NCBI RefSeq assembly: GCF_003072625.1
Contig: NZ_CP027805.1
Coordinates: forward strand, 866,001-930,000
Reading direction: 5' to 3'
Length of the DNA stretch: 64,000 nt
Source of the DNA: Limosilactobacillus reuteri
GTDB lineage: Bacteria > Bacillota > Bacilli > Lactobacillales > Lactobacillaceae
This document shows, piece by piece, positions 27,643-37,581 of this stretch. Below the pieces are notes generated by a model, which made no database searches, was not told the DNA's origin, and worked only from the letters and a program-made list of their open reading frames with translations. Every line of letters begins with the position of its first letter. Positions within the stretch are counted from its first letter, which is position 1. A program made the position numbers and the translations under genes.

Positions 27643-28893
27643 CTAAGCTAGTTTAACTATTCCCTTATCAAGAATATTTTTAGCTGCGTTCCAGTCACGA
27701 ATATGGTGAGTATTATAGTTAGGATAAGTCCATTTTCGGTCAGTTAACGTTAGTTTGGCCGTGCCATTAGTGCCCATCACAAAGCCACAGTTGTGACATG
27801 TTTGGGTAGTATTTCTTGGGCTGATTGTGATAAATTGACGACCATACAGATCTGCTTTATAAGCTAACATGCCGAAAAAGGAACGCCAGCCAACGTCAGA
27901 AATACTAAGCGCTAAAGCATTATTCTTGAGCATGTTCTTACTACGCAACTCCTCAGCTACTACTAAATCGTGGTTCTTGATTAATGCAGTAGAGATTTGT
28001 TGGAGAAAATTATGTCTTTGGTTCATTACTTTGGCATGGAGTTTAGCAACTAACAAGCGTTGCTTTTGGTAATTTTTACTATCGCGTAAAGAACGATGTT
28101 CTTTTTTGGCACGCCGTTGCCGTCTAGATAAAATACGCTGTTCTTTGGCTAATTTGCCTTTAATAGTGCGATAATATCGTGGATTAGGAACTGTGTTACC
28201 GTCACTATCGGTTAAGAAATTATTAGTATTAAGATCAATTCCAATATGTCCGCGATTAGCTTTGGACACTTTAACAAAAGATTCATCTGAAGCTAGTTGC
28301 ACTGATAGAAAGAAGCGATCCGCTGGATCTTTAGTCAACGTCACAGTACCAATTCTAGTCTCACACATTCTCTTCAAAAGACGTGCTTGAGAACCGACAA
28401 CCCGTAACAGTCCGATTTTAGGGACTTTGACATGACTATTATCTAGAAAACAGACTGTACCGTTAGTTAGCAACGCAATCTTTTGCCCTGGGTATTGACA
28501 ATTGGTTTGATAACGCCAGCGATAATTCTTTCGATGAAACTTAGGAACACCAACGGTGTGAACCTTCCGAAAAGCATTCCAAGCTTTCCGATAGTTCTGA
28601 ATGGCATTAGCTTTCGCCAAACTGTCAATTCGTCTATCTTCTAAAAATTGATGGTGATTAGACATTTGTTTAGCGTTTTGGCGCATAGTTAGTTGCTTAA
28701 TACGATCCTGAACTGTGTCAATCGGTAATTTAACTCTGCGAAGTTGCATTAGTTCCTTACCGATCGCAACCATTTCGTTATAGATAAAGCGACTAGCGTC
28801 ACTCTTGATTTTAATCAGCTGCTTTTGTTGGTCACTAGGATAGCAACGCATTTTCAGGCCATAATGATATTGCATTTTCGCCATTGACTTCAT
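27643..28893 (-). CDS. tnpB: TnpB RNA-guided nuclease homologue, zinc ribbon altered
   Basis: A 416-residue TnpB. The RuvC-like catalytic positions are present: GIDLNTNNFL (Asp), VVAEELRSKNM (Glu) and IRDWNAAKNIL (Asp). The first half of the zinc ribbon, TCHNCGF, is intact, but the second half reads WTYPNYNTHH where the family has WTCPNCNTHH: both cysteines are tyrosines (codons at 27724-27726 and 27715-27717). TnpB proteins cut DNA guided by the element's RNA. Loss of the zinc site may reduce or abolish activity. ATG follows AAAGGAGGTG. Confidence 0.9.
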   Translation of the reverse strand: MKSMAKMQYHYGLKMRCYPSDQQKQLIKIKSDASRFIYNEMVAIGKELMQLRRVKLPIDTVQDRIKQLTMRQNAKQMSNHHQFLEDRRIDSLAKANAIQNYRKAWNAFRKVHTVGVPKFHRKNYRWRYQTNCQYPGQKIALLTNGTVCFLDNSHVKVPKIGLLRVVGSQARLLKRMCETRIGTVTLTKDPADRFFLSVQLASDESFVKVSKANRGHIGIDLNTNNFLTDSDGNTVPNPRYYRTIKGKLAKEQRILSRRQRRAKKEHRSLRDSKNYQKQRLLVAKLHAKVMNQRHNFLQQISTALIKNHDLVVAEELRSKNMLKNNALALSISDVGWRSFFGMLAYKADLYGRQFITISPRNTTQTCHNCGFVMGTNGTAKLTLTDRKWTYPNYNTHHIRDWNAAKNILDKGIVKLA

Positions 28894-28967
28894 TTAATTT
28901 CACCTCCTTTGTTGCTATAATGATGTTATATCATATGTCAATGATGATAAATATAGAGGTAAATAAA

Positions 28968-29417
28968 ATGAGTAAAGATAAAATCAAAGATGCAGTATAT
29001 ACCAGACGATATATCTATAATTTCCATTTCCATCTAATTTGGGTTACTAAATATCGTCATAAAACTTTTACTACTGATGAGTTATCAAACGAAATGAAGG
29101 AGATACTATGGCAGGTAGCCGAGGATAACGAAATCGTAATCGAGAAAATGAAAGTTATGCCTGACCATGTTCATGTCTTAATTAGTTTTCCGCCTAGCAA
29201 GGCACCGACTAGCGCCATCAAAGCACTCAAAGGCAGAAGCGCCTTTATTTTCTTACGTCGACACCCGGAAATTCAGCAGTCCCAATACTGGAGTGGTCAT
29301 TTATGGTCGCCTAGTTACTACATGAGCACGTTAGGTAATATGAGTAAAGAAGTAGTCGAGAAATATATAAACGATCCAAAATACAATGAGATGAAAAAAG
29401 CTCCTTATGGAGCCTGA
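28968..29417 (+). CDS. tnpA: IS605-type transposase TnpA (HUH single-strand)
   Basis: A 149-residue Y1 transposase. The HUH motif is in MPDHVHVLISF (about 62-72) and the nucleophilic Tyr is likely in VVEKYINDPKY near residue 130. It excises and inserts the element as single-stranded DNA. ATG at 28968 follows GAGGT. The 84 bases upstream, toward tnpB, contain the divergent promoter region. Confidence 0.9.
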   Translation: MSKDKIKDAVYTRRYIYNFHFHLIWVTKYRHKTFTTDELSNEMKEILWQVAEDNEIVIEKMKVMPDHVHVLISFPPSKAPTSAIKALKGRSAFIFLRRHPEIQQSQYWSGHLWSPSYYMSTLGNMSKEVVEKYINDPKYNEMKKAPYGA

Positions 29418-29571
29418 TAGGGCCTTTCATACCATGACTAAAGTCACGGGATTTCCGGCTGAATATCATTAAAATATTTTGTTCAGTTAGAGATTATATT
29501 TGACAGATGGTAGTCAAATGGATTAATAATATTATTGAATGAAATATTAAAAATGTTAGGAGCCTACCAGA

Positions 29572-31692
29572 ATGGCAACCAAAACAACCAAATCAACGGC
29601 GAAAAAGACAACTCGTCGCCGTTCAAAAACTAAAAAAAATCTGGTGATCGTGGAGTCACCATCAAAGGCAAAAACAATCGGTAAATTTTTGGGCCGGTCC
29701 TATAAGGTTGTGGCTAGTTTAGGCCATATTCGGGACTTACCAAAAAGCCGGATGGGGGTAGATATTGAAAATGACTACACCCCTGATTACATTTCAATTC
29801 GGGGGAAGGGTGATGTAATTAAGGAACTACGGAAGGACGCTAAAAATGCGAAAGCCGTATATCTTGCATCTGACCCGGACCGTGAAGGGGAAGCAATTGC
29901 CTGGCACGTTTCAAATATTTTAAAGCTTGACAATGATCAAAAGAACCGGGTTACCTTTAACGAAATTACTAAGGATGCTGTTAAAGAAGCTTTTAAGGAA
30001 CCCCGAGAGATTAATATGGATCTCGTAGATGCCCAACAGGCACGACGGGTATTGGATCGATTAGTTGGATATTCAATTAGCCCAATTTTATGGAAGAAAG
30101 TCAAAAAAGGCTTAAGTGCTGGTCGTGTTCAATCAGTTGCCCTTTATCTGATTATTCAACGTGAAAATGAAATTAAAAACTTTAAACCAGAGGAATACTG
30201 GACAATTGATGCTGATTTCAAGAAGGGCAAAGAAGAATTCAAGGCTAGTTTTTACGGCGAAAATGGTAAGAAGGTTTCCTTGAAGAATAATGATGACGTT
30301 CAGGCAATCCTTTCTAAAATCGATAAAAAGAAAGATTTCGATGTTACTAAGGTGACTAAAAAAGAACGTCGGCGGCAACCACAGCCACCATATACGACCT
30401 CGACCATGCAACAGGATGCTAACCGTCGTTTGAACTTCCGAACACGAAAGACAATGATGGCAGCACAAATGTTATATGAAGGGATTGACATTAAAGAAGG
30501 AGCACCAGTTGGGTTAATTACCTATATGCGGACGGACTCGACTCGAGTGGCGTCAATTGCTAAGCATGAAGCATCTAACTATATTCATGAAAACTATGGC
30601 GCGGAATATGCGGCAATAAAACCGGTTAAGGGTAAATTACCTGAGGGGGCACAAGATGCTCACGAAGCTATTCGGCCAACTTCAGTCTATCGGACACCAG
30701 CTAAAATGAAGCAATATTTAACCTCCGACCAGTATAAACTTTATAATTTGATTTGGTCGCGGTTTGTGGCTAGTCAAATGACTGCGGAAGTAATTGATAC
30801 GATGAGCGTTAATCTCCAGCAAAATGGGGTCGATTTCCGTGCAAATGGATCAAAAGTTAAGTTCCCTGGGTTTACGAAAGTATATAAGCGAGGAACTGAA
30901 AAAGATAACTTGTTGCCAGAATTAACTGAAGGTGACAAGGCAAAAATGATAAAGGACGATCCAGCCCAGCACTTTACCCAGCCACCTGCCCGTTATACAG
31001 AAGCGACTCTTATTAAAACCTTGGAAGAAAATGGCGTCGGTCGGCCATCAACCTATGCGCCAACTCTTGATACAATCCAGCGACGGTACTATGTTCGCCT
31101 TGTATCACGCCACTTTGAGCCAACTGAACTGGGTGAAATTGTTAACCGAATTATCGAAAAGCAATTCCCTGATATTGTCAATGTCCAATTTACTGCCGAT
31201 ATTGAAGGCAAACTTGATGAGATTGAAGAGGGCAAGCAGAACTGGATTAATGTTGTTGATAAATTCTATCAGCCATTCTCAAAAGAAGTTGATGCAGCTG
31301 AAGAAGAGGTCGATAAGATTGAGATGAAAGATGAGCTTGCTGGCACAGATTGTGAAATTTGTGGAGCCCCCATGGTTATTAAAATGGGTCGTTATGGTAA
31401 GTTCTATGCATGTTCTCGCTTCCCAAATTGTCGGAATACCAAGGCAATTGTAAAAGATACCGGGATTACGTGTCCAAAGTGTGGGCAAGGGACGGTTGTC
31501 GAACGAAAATCAAAGAAGAACCGAACTTTCTATGGTTGTTCCCGTTATCCAGATTGTGACTTTGTTTCATGGGATAAACCAATTGGACGTAATTGTCCTA
31601 AGGATGGGCACTTCCTCGTTGAAAAGAAAGTCAAGGGTGGTAAGCAGGTTGTCTGTCCAAATGGAGACTACCAAGAAGAAGTTCAGAAGTAA
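29572..31692 (+). CDS. topA: DNA topoisomerase I (type IA)
   Basis: A 706-residue type IA topoisomerase. It has an N-terminal basic tail, Toprim motif [15 protein letters not shown] (about 27-41), acidic [14 protein letters not shown] (about 102-115) and active-site Tyr in [10 protein letters not shown]. Two CxxC zinc ribbons follow ([30 protein letters not shown]), with a degenerate third (CPKDGHF..CPNGD). It relaxes negative supercoils. In many Firmicutes topA follows dprA, so the IS605 has split that pair. Confidence 0.97.
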   Translation: MATKTTKSTAKKTTRRRSKTKKNLVIVESPSKAKTIGKFLGRSYKVVASLGHIRDLPKSRMGVDIENDYTPDYISIRGKGDVIKELRKDAKNAKAVYLASDPDREGEAIAWHVSNILKLDNDQKNRVTFNEITKDAVKEAFKEPREINMDLVDAQQARRVLDRLVGYSISPILWKKVKKGLSAGRVQSVALYLIIQRENEIKNFKPEEYWTIDADFKKGKEEFKASFYGENGKKVSLKNNDDVQAILSKIDKKKDFDVTKVTKKERRRQPQPPYTTSTMQQDANRRLNFRTRKTMMAAQMLYEGIDIKEGAPVGLITYMRTDSTRVASIAKHEASNYIHENYGAEYAAIKPVKGKLPEGAQDAHEAIRPTSVYRTPAKMKQYLTSDQYKLYNLIWSRFVASQMTAEVIDTMSVNLQQNGVDFRANGSKVKFPGFTKVYKRGTEKDNLLPELTEGDKAKMIKDDPAQHFTQPPARYTEATLIKTLEENGVGRPSTYAPTLDTIQRRYYVRLVSRHFEPTELGEIVNRIIEKQFPDIVNVQFTADIEGKLDEIEEGKQNWINVVDKFYQPFSKEVDAAEEEVDKIEMKDELAGTDCEICGAPMVIKMGRYGKFYACSRFPNCRNTKAIVKDTGITCPKCGQGTVVERKSKKNRTFYGCSRYPDCDFVSWDKPIGRNCPKDGHFLVEKKVKGGKQVVCPNGDYQEEVQK

Positions 31693-31737
31693 AAATGTCA
31701 CGCTTGTTTTTACTGAATTTTACGTAAATATTTATTG

Positions 31738-31781
31738 AAAAGGTTTCCAAAATCTGCTATTGTGCGTTTGGAACCTTTTTT
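31738..31781 (+). terminator. Intrinsic terminator of topA
   Basis: AAAAGGTTTCCAAA pairs with TTTGGAACCTTTTTT across a 15-base loop, ending in a T run. Confidence 0.85.
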
Positions 31782-31826
31782 ATATACTTAATGTTAAACG
31801 ATTATCAATTGAAGGGATCGATAACA

Positions 31827-32705
31827 ATGATTACTTTACAAAACCAACAATTAACTGTGCAAATTGATGAATTAGGTGCTCAATTACATAGTATTAAACG
31901 GCAGGATAACGAAATTGAATACTTATGGCAGGGGGATCCCGCTTCATGGAATCGCCAAGCACCAATCCTCTTTCCGTTCGTTGGCCGCTTAAAAGATGAT
32001 CAATATCAATATGGCAACCAAACTTATCATCAAACACAACATGGTTTTGCACGTGATCGAAAATTCCAAGTTATTGAGCAAACACCATCGATGGTTGTGA
32101 TGGAACAGCATGATGATAGTGAAACTAAGAAGGCATTTCCTTTTTCATTTAGTCTTCAGGTAAAATTCGAATTAGTTGTTGAAAAGGTTGAAATCAGTTA
32201 TGCGGTAAAAAACCCGAGCGGAGATGAAACCTTAATCTATGCTATTGGAGCACATCCTGGTTTTAATATGCCATTAACTGGTGTCGGGAGTTTTGAACAA
32301 ACAGAATTAAGCATTAAACCGGCAACAGAATATTCACGGATCGTTTTAGATGGCGCCTATAACGATTCAGCTCATCCGCAATTGATTGATATGAAGGATT
32401 CGTTATCACTTAATCATGATCTTTTTAATAAGGATGCTATTATTTTCAAAACAGATGGCGGCCATTTTACAGCCAAATTAACAGATACTGTTGCTAATCA
32501 TGGGGTCATAGTTGATACCTTTAATACGGAATACGTGGGAGTTTGGTCGCAATATCCAAGTACAGCTCCATTTGTATGTGTGGAACCATGGTGGGGAATA
32601 GCAGATAATGTCAATGCTGATGGGCTGCTCCTTCATAAGCAAGGGATGCACCGCCTTGCACCAAATGAAACAGATAATTATCACTTTAGTATTAAGCCAT
32701 TTTAA
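31827..32705 (+). CDS. Aldose 1-epimerase family protein (LacX-like)
   Basis: A 292-residue galactose-mutarotase-like protein. It has ILFPFVGRLKDDQY (about 50-63), the catalytic-type His in HGFARD (about 77-82), AIGAHPGFNMPL (second His) and VCVEPWWGIAD, whose Glu fits the catalytic base. It interconverts anomers of sugars or sugar phosphates; the substrate is not decided. ATG at 31827 follows GAAGGG; an in-frame ATG at 31791 has no ribosome binding site. Confidence 0.88.
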   Translation: MITLQNQQLTVQIDELGAQLHSIKRQDNEIEYLWQGDPASWNRQAPILFPFVGRLKDDQYQYGNQTYHQTQHGFARDRKFQVIEQTPSMVVMEQHDDSETKKAFPFSFSLQVKFELVVEKVEISYAVKNPSGDETLIYAIGAHPGFNMPLTGVGSFEQTELSIKPATEYSRIVLDGAYNDSAHPQLIDMKDSLSLNHDLFNKDAIIFKTDGGHFTAKLTDTVANHGVIVDTFNTEYVGVWSQYPSTAPFVCVEPWWGIADNVNADGLLLHKQGMHRLAPNETDNYHFSIKPF

Positions 32706-32711
32706 TGAAAA

Positions 32712-32756
32712 AATAGGAGACTGTGAAACTTTCCATTTCCAGTCTCCTATTTATTT
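32712..32756 (+). terminator. Intrinsic terminator of the aldose epimerase gene
   Basis: AATAGGAGACTG (32712-32723) pairs perfectly with CAGTCTCCTATT (32740-32751), followed by T-rich sequence. Confidence 0.88.
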
Positions 32757-32849
32757 TAATGTCTTTAGGCCTGGTTGAGTGTGCGAGCAGAGCGAGTGCA
32801 CGAAACAAAAAACCATCTGCTATGAGGGTGGGCGATAAAAATTATATAA

Positions 32850-33520
32850 AAAAGGCCTCTTTTGCCTTAAGATGTAGGTGTTCAAGCCAAAGTCAATAAG
32901 GGAAAAGAGGTTATATAAATATGGCTAATAAATTAAATAGCTTAGCCCATACGAAGTGGTTATGTAAGTATCACATCGTATTCATACCAAAGTATAGACG
33001 TAAAGCGATTTTCAATCAATACCGAAGAGACCTAAGGGATTATATTCGTTTGTTGTGTAAATATAAGGGAGTAGAAATAATTGAAGGTCATATGATGCCA
33101 GATCATGAGCACTTGTTAGTAAGTATTCCGCCGAAGCTAAGTGTATCGCAGTTTATGGGATACTTAAAAGGAAAAAGTGCATTAATGATGTTTGATCGAC
33201 ATGCAAACTTAAAATACAAATATGGGAACCGATATTTTTGGGCTGAAGGCTACTATGTAAGTACAGTTGGATTGAATGAATCCACGATAAAGAAGTATAT
33301 CCGAGATCAAGAGAAACATGATATAGCAATGGATAAGCTAACAAGTGTGGAATATTCGGACCCTTTTAAGGGTAAGTGAAGTAGTACAAACACCGCTTAA
33401 AGCGGTGGCAAAGTAGTCAGAGCATTTTGGCTTGAGCAAAGCGAAAGCCAGCGCCTTGAGACGCCGGCTTTTATTATCGGCTTATAGCCGATGTGCAAAC
33501 CACCCGTTTGACGGGTGGTT
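32850..33520 (+). mobile_element. IS200-type element (tnpA only)
   Basis: It holds one tnpA gene and no tnpB. The left flank has a subterminal stem, AAAGGCCTCTTTTGCCTT (about 32852-32869). The right flank has the perfect hairpin AACCACCCGT-TTG-ACGGGTGGTT (33498-33520), preceded by further stems (ACCGCTTAAAGCGGT, GGCTTATAGCC). The outer left boundary is approximate. The right hairpin contributes the first two bases (+ strand TT) of the stop codon of the convergent plsY gene. Confidence 0.78.
32921..33379 (+). CDS. tnpA: IS200 transposase TnpA (HUH single-strand)
   Basis: A 152-residue Y1 transposase of normal IS200 length. It begins with SLAHTKWLCKYHIVFIPKYR, has the HUH motif in HMMPDHEHLLVSIPP (about 60-74) and the nucleophilic Tyr in TIKKYIRDQE (near residue 128). 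It moves the element as single-stranded DNA. GAAAAGAGG precedes the ATG. It appears intact. Confidence 0.92.
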   Translation: MANKLNSLAHTKWLCKYHIVFIPKYRRKAIFNQYRRDLRDYIRLLCKYKGVEIIEGHMMPDHEHLLVSIPPKLSVSQFMGYLKGKSALMMFDRHANLKYKYGNRYFWAEGYYVSTVGLNESTIKKYIRDQEKHDIAMDKLTSVEYSDPFKGK

Positions 33521-34145
33521 ATGATTGTTTCTTTTCTCGTAAATAATAGCCAAGGCCAAAACTTACCATCGATTCTTTTCCTGATAAAATTCGGTAAATA
33601 TTTGATCGGTGGCGGTAAAAGACCACTCCGGTTAATATTCCTGCTACGATTGCTAAAATCCACGCATGAATGAAGAGGGCAATAATGAAAATTGCACTAA
33701 TACCTACCATACTGGCGGCACTAACCATACTTGTTAAATACAAAACAAAAATAAAAATCAAACAGGCAACAACAAAGAGGAGGGGGTTATAAGCTAATAG
33801 AATCCCCGCACTAGTTGCCACAGCCTTCCCACCATGAAAATTATCGAATATTGATACAGTGTGACCAAGGCTAGCAAATAATCCGATCAGTAGTGGATTG
33901 ACAGTTCCGGATATCCCTAAAAAGTAAGGCTGACTAGCAGCGAGTGTTCCCTTTAGAATATCGATAACCAAAACGACTACACCAGCCTTAAAGCCCAATG
34001 TCCGAAAGGTATTTGTTGTTCCAATATTCCCGCTGCCTAACTTACGAATATCCTTATGATAAATATACTTACCGATCCAGAGGCCAGTTGGGATTGAACC
34101 TAATAGGTAAGCGATAATAATCATCCCAATAATTTCAAAAATCAT
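33519..34145 (-). CDS. plsY: Acyl-phosphate glycerol-3-phosphate acyltransferase PlsY
   Basis: A 208-residue integral membrane enzyme with five to six transmembrane segments and the PlsY motifs [15 protein letters not shown] (about 12-26), [14 protein letters not shown] (about 36-49) and [11 protein letters not shown]. It transfers the acyl group from acyl-phosphate to glycerol-3-phosphate, the first step of phospholipid synthesis. AAGGAG precedes the ATG. Its TAA stop overlaps the terminal hairpin of the IS200, so the end of the gene has been trimmed or rewritten. It normally lies divergent to parE. Confidence 0.93.
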   Translation of the reverse strand: MIFEIIGMIIIAYLLGSIPTGLWIGKYIYHKDIRKLGSGNIGTTNTFRTLGFKAGVVVLVIDILKGTLAASQPYFLGISGTVNPLLIGLFASLGHTVSIFDNFHGGKAVATSAGILLAYNPLLFVVACLIFIFVLYLTSMVSAASMVGISAIFIIALFIHAWILAIVAGILTGVVFYRHRSNIYRILSGKESMVSFGLGYYLREKKQS

Positions 34146-35550
34146 ATAAATAGCTCCTTAATAATAGCTTATACAGCTTTTAAGCATAGCATGAATATTT
34201 GATTTTAACCACTAGGAAGACACAATTGTATCTGTCAAGTTTTCATAGGTAGCCTTTAAATATACAGTTTTAGTGGGTTAGTGCCTTAAAAAGTTGTCCC
34301 ATTGGTCTACTTGTGACCGTGTTAATCGGAATTATTCCTTGTACTGCTCCAATTGACGGCTTTGTCGGTGCCTTTCTTAGAAACTCTCCAGTTCGAATAT
34401 GCATTTCCTGTAATAGGCTGGTTTGAGCCACTCGAGGAAGAACTGTTAATTGTTCTAGGATTGTATTTAAACTAGCTTGCAGTTCACCATTCATTCGGGC
34501 TTCAATTAAACCAATCATGGCTTTAGCCCCCTGCTTAGTCCATGACTTGCCCTGTTTCTTCATCCGGTAAGTAAAAGCCCGGTGAGAACTTTCGACTGAA
34601 CCAATTAAATGAATATCCTTAAATCCACGCATTTGTGGTGAGAGGATATACCGCCAATTTCGCTGTAGATACTTTCTTAAACGCATTAGGTCGTCTGCTT
34701 GTTTTTCCGTTAGGTTTTGTGATTCATAAGTATCTAAAATTATTGTTAGCTCTGCTTGATCATGATGACGAACGGCTTTAATTGCTCGCATGGCTAATTC
34801 GTTGTGCCGGCCTAAAGTATGTTCAATTTTCTGTAAACAATGATAGCGGTCGAGAAAGTATTCACCATGTGCACCTTGAGGAACTAGACTTAATAGCTTA
34901 GCTGGTTCGTAACCTGGGCCAGCGTCACTGGCCAAAAAGATCGTTTGACCGGCAAGCTTATAATGGCGGTCTAAATAATCACTTAGTCGTGCTTCAAGCC
35001 GTCCTTGGTGCCCAACACTGAGAAAGTCATGCCGATTAATGATTTGATTAGCTACTCGCTCATAAACCCGATAATGGTGCACAAGAGTCAGCTGACCTGC
35101 TTCTTTTTTACCTTTAATCATAAAGGCATCACCCTCAATAGTTAAATTTTTAGGCATATGGCGAGGAGTAGCTTGGTGTTCTTTTGCTTGAGTTTGTTTA
35201 GCTACCTGATTTCCTAACTCATGCACGGCGTGCATTACCGAATCGGCAGTAATTCCGCTGTCAAATACAAGGTTCAAAATGTCGGCAGTATTGCGCATTG
35301 TAGTTGTTTGGGCAATCTTAGCCATCATCATTAAGTAGTGTGGCGATAAACGACGACGTGGTTTAATTTTTAATTGTTGGTCTAAGTAAAATTCACGTTT
35401 CTTTGTCCCAGCCTGATAATACCGTCGTTGAAAAGTCACCGGGCCAAAGATAAAATTAAGCGTCCGTGGCTGTTTATTGATTAGGCTATAATGCCCTCTG
35501 AGTATACAGATGAAATAGAAAATTCATCTTATACTCGGAGGGCTTTTTCT

Positions 35551-36264
35551 ATGGGAAGAAAATCTAAATACTCAGCAGAGGAAAAACTCTTAATCCTCAA
35601 TGAAGTTTTACGAAATGGAATCCATAAGGTAATAACTAAGTACAAGATTAGCCAAAAAACTATCAGGCGGTGGAGTCTTCTATACAAGTATCAGGGAATG
35701 CCAGGACTTCAAACAAGTCATCATAATCAAAGCTACTCTAAAGAATTTAAAAACTCATTGGTTAAACAATATCAACAAACAGATGAGGCATTAGATTTAT
35801 TTGCGATAAAACACGGTTTACGATCTCAAAGGCAACTAGAACAATGGATTATCCGGTATAATGAATCTAACTTAAAGGCCTATACGCCAAGAAAGCGAGA
35901 TTCAAAAATGAGTGGACGAAAGACTGACTTTGAAGAACGACTTACTATCATTGAAGAGTTGATTAAGCATGATGTGAACTACAATTGGGCAGTTGAAAAG
36001 TACCATATTAGTTACCAACAAGTTTATGGCTGGTATCAAAAGTATCGCAAAAGCGGTAATGACCCAGAATCACTTCGTGATCGCCGAGGCAAAGCTAAGC
36101 CAGAAGAGAAGTGGACGGAAGTTGACCGACTCAAGGCAGAAAATCGCTTATTAAGGGCTCAGCTAGAAAAGCAAGAGATGGAGATTGCGTTCGCAAAAAA
36201 ATTAACAGAAATACGCAATCGGGAGGTGGAAAAGGACTCCGGTACCAAGCCATCAAAGAACTAA
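35551..36264 (+). CDS. IS3-family transposase OrfA
   Basis: A 237-residue protein with several helix-turn-helix segments (KYSAEEKLLILNEVLRNG near 5-22, NYNWAVEKYHISYQQVYGWY near 145-165) and a C-terminal leucine-zipper-like coiled coil (DRLKAENRLLRAQLEKQEME, about 192-211). ATG at 35551 follows GGAGGG. Near the 3' end an A7 tract (36195-36201) and a GGAAAAGG run offer -1 frameshift sites into orfB. Confidence 0.88.
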   Translation: MGRKSKYSAEEKLLILNEVLRNGIHKVITKYKISQKTIRRWSLLYKYQGMPGLQTSHHNQSYSKEFKNSLVKQYQQTDEALDLFAIKHGLRSQRQLEQWIIRYNESNLKAYTPRKRDSKMSGRKTDFEERLTIIEELIKHDVNYNWAVEKYHISYQQVYGWYQKYRKSGNDPESLRDRRGKAKPEEKWTEVDRLKAENRLLRAQLEKQEMEIAFAKKLTEIRNREVEKDSGTKPSKN

Positions 36265-36293
36265 ATCAAGAAAATGGATGGTCAATTAGCCAG

Positions 36294-37112
36294 TTGTGTA
36301 AAATAGCTGATTCTTCGCGAGATGGTTATTACAAATGGCTCAATCGAAAGCCAAGTCGATATCATAATGAGCAAGCAGAGTTACTTGAAGCGATTGTAGA
36401 GTTAGAAGAAGAACATAATTGGACGCTGGGATATTTAGCGATGACTACACAGTTAAGCTTTGAAAACCGTTTAAGCTTTACCGCTGGATTAAAACGAATA
36501 ACTAATTGCATGCGTAAGCATGGAATTAGAGCAAATATTAGGAAGAAGAAGCGCAATCGAATTCAACGCCATGAAGAATACATCAATGACAACTTATTGC
36601 AGGGACAATTCAACCGTGAAACTAAAAATGAAGTGTGGGTTACCGACACAACGGAAGTTGCCTACGGCGAACACACACTTCATAAAGTACGAGTACACGT
36701 TATTTTAGATTTATATGGTCGTTACGCTTTAAGCTACAATATTTCAGACACAGAAACTTCATCAGCAGTAATTGAAACCTTTAATCGTGCTTTTACGGTT
36801 GAACCTGATGCGCAACCAATGGTCCATACTGACCGCGGATCAGCTTACTGCTCAAGTATGTTCAACGACTACTTAGCCTCTAAAAATTGTATTCATAGTA
36901 TGTCACACCCCGGTCATCCTTGGGAAAACTCCCCCATAGAGCGTTGGTGGAATGACTTCAAGCTAATCTGGATTAACAAACATAATCGTCCTAAGACGCT
37001 AGCAGAGCTAGAACAGCTCGTCAAAGGAGCCATTGAATACTTTAATACCAAACGCGCTTACACAAGCAAAAACGGCTTGACCGCGGAACAATTCCGCAAT
37101 CAAGCCTCCTAA
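36294..37112 (+). CDS. IS3-family transposase OrfB (DDE integrase)
   Basis: An rve-type integrase with WVTDTTEVAYG (Asp), MVHTDRGSAYCS (Asp) and NSPIERWWNDFK (Glu). The listed start is the first usable start codon (TTG), but the frame is open upstream through YQAIKELNQENGWSISQLC. It is in -1 phase to orfA, so the natural product is probably an OrfAB fusion beginning further left. Confidence 0.88.
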   Translation: MCKIADSSRDGYYKWLNRKPSRYHNEQAELLEAIVELEEEHNWTLGYLAMTTQLSFENRLSFTAGLKRITNCMRKHGIRANIRKKKRNRIQRHEEYINDNLLQGQFNRETKNEVWVTDTTEVAYGEHTLHKVRVHVILDLYGRYALSYNISDTETSSAVIETFNRAFTVEPDAQPMVHTDRGSAYCSSMFNDYLASKNCIHSMSHPGHPWENSPIERWWNDFKLIWINKHNRPKTLAELEQLVKGAIEYFNTKRAYTSKNGLTAEQFRNQAS

Positions 37113-37581
37113 AATTTTTATCTATTTGATCTGTATACTTGACGGGACATAGTGCCTTACTTGATAGTTCGCTGGAGCTTGGGACTTTAAGCTTCGATCT
37201 AAGCTTTCCAAAAAGTTTTGCATGATTACTTGTCCTAACTCCAATACACCTTTTAAAATAATCTGTTCAGCTTCAAATAAACTGCCTGATTTCACCAAAT
37301 TCTGCTCGATTTCTGTTAAAATATCCATGAGGAAAGACCTGCCTTTGCTTAGTATTTGACACACTAAAGGCTACTGGTCTTTTCTTTTTTTGTAAATAAG
37401 TAAATTGGTCTACAAAAAAGATTTCCACGACCAGATGAATTATTCATCCAACCTATGAAAATCTTACACTAACGACACAATTTGCCAATCTACCAAGTTT
37501 TCAGTATCATTTTAATTGTGAATTGAAATTGTAGCCAGTTTAGCTTTACAATTAACAAACATAAATGGTAAAATAATTTTT

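Larger units (their letters stand above)
27455..29465 (-). mobile_element. IS200/IS605-family element with divergent tnpA and tnpB
   Basis: tnpB (minus) and tnpA (plus) are divergent as in IS605. The ends have no inverted repeats but carry subterminal hairpins: CCACTGACTAAAGTTAGTGG at 27471-27490 next to the tnpB side and CCATGACTAAAGTCACGG at 29432-29449 next to the tnpA side. The exact cleavage sites cannot be fixed, so the outer coordinates are approximate. It lies between dprA and topA. Confidence 0.8.
35491..37148 (+). mobile_element. IS3-family element (1658 bp) nested in ISLre2, 3-bp duplication ATA
   Basis: ATA at 35488-35490 and at 37149-37151 flank the element. Terminal repeats share AGTATACAGAT and then AAATAGA-type sequence. 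This element differs from the IS3 at 2376-3897 in both ends and proteins. orfA and orfB are open, so it may still be active. Confidence 0.87.
34270..37328 (-). pseudogene. ISLre2-family (UPF0236) transposase split by an IS3 insertion
   Basis: The N-terminal part (ATG at 37328, MDILTEIEQNLVKSGSLFEA) and the C-terminal part (34270-35439, TFQRRYYQAGTKKREF onward, with IEGDAFMIKGKK, FLASDAGPGYE and SVESSHRAFTYRMKK) join in frame if the bases between 35491 and 37151 are removed: the reading becomes QVRHYSLINKQPRTLNF. The only visible damage is the IS3 insertion. Confidence 0.88.
34228..37473 (-). mobile_element. ISLre2-family element (about 1585 bp) interrupted by an IS3 element
   Basis: The ends GTATCTGTCAAGTTTTCATA (34228 onward) and, reverse-complemented, GTTAGTGTAAGATTTTCATA (to 37473) are imperfect 23-bp inverted repeats. 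They are flanked by the 9-bp direct repeat GACACAATT at 34219-34227 and 37474-37482. Removing the nested IS3 and one target copy leaves 1585 bp. The element inserted between plsY and parE. Confidence 0.88.

Noticed and set aside
27455..29465. CRISPR-like or Cas12-like effector
   Set aside because: The protein is a TnpB in an IS605 layout with its TnpA. There are no repeat-spacer arrays here or elsewhere in the window.
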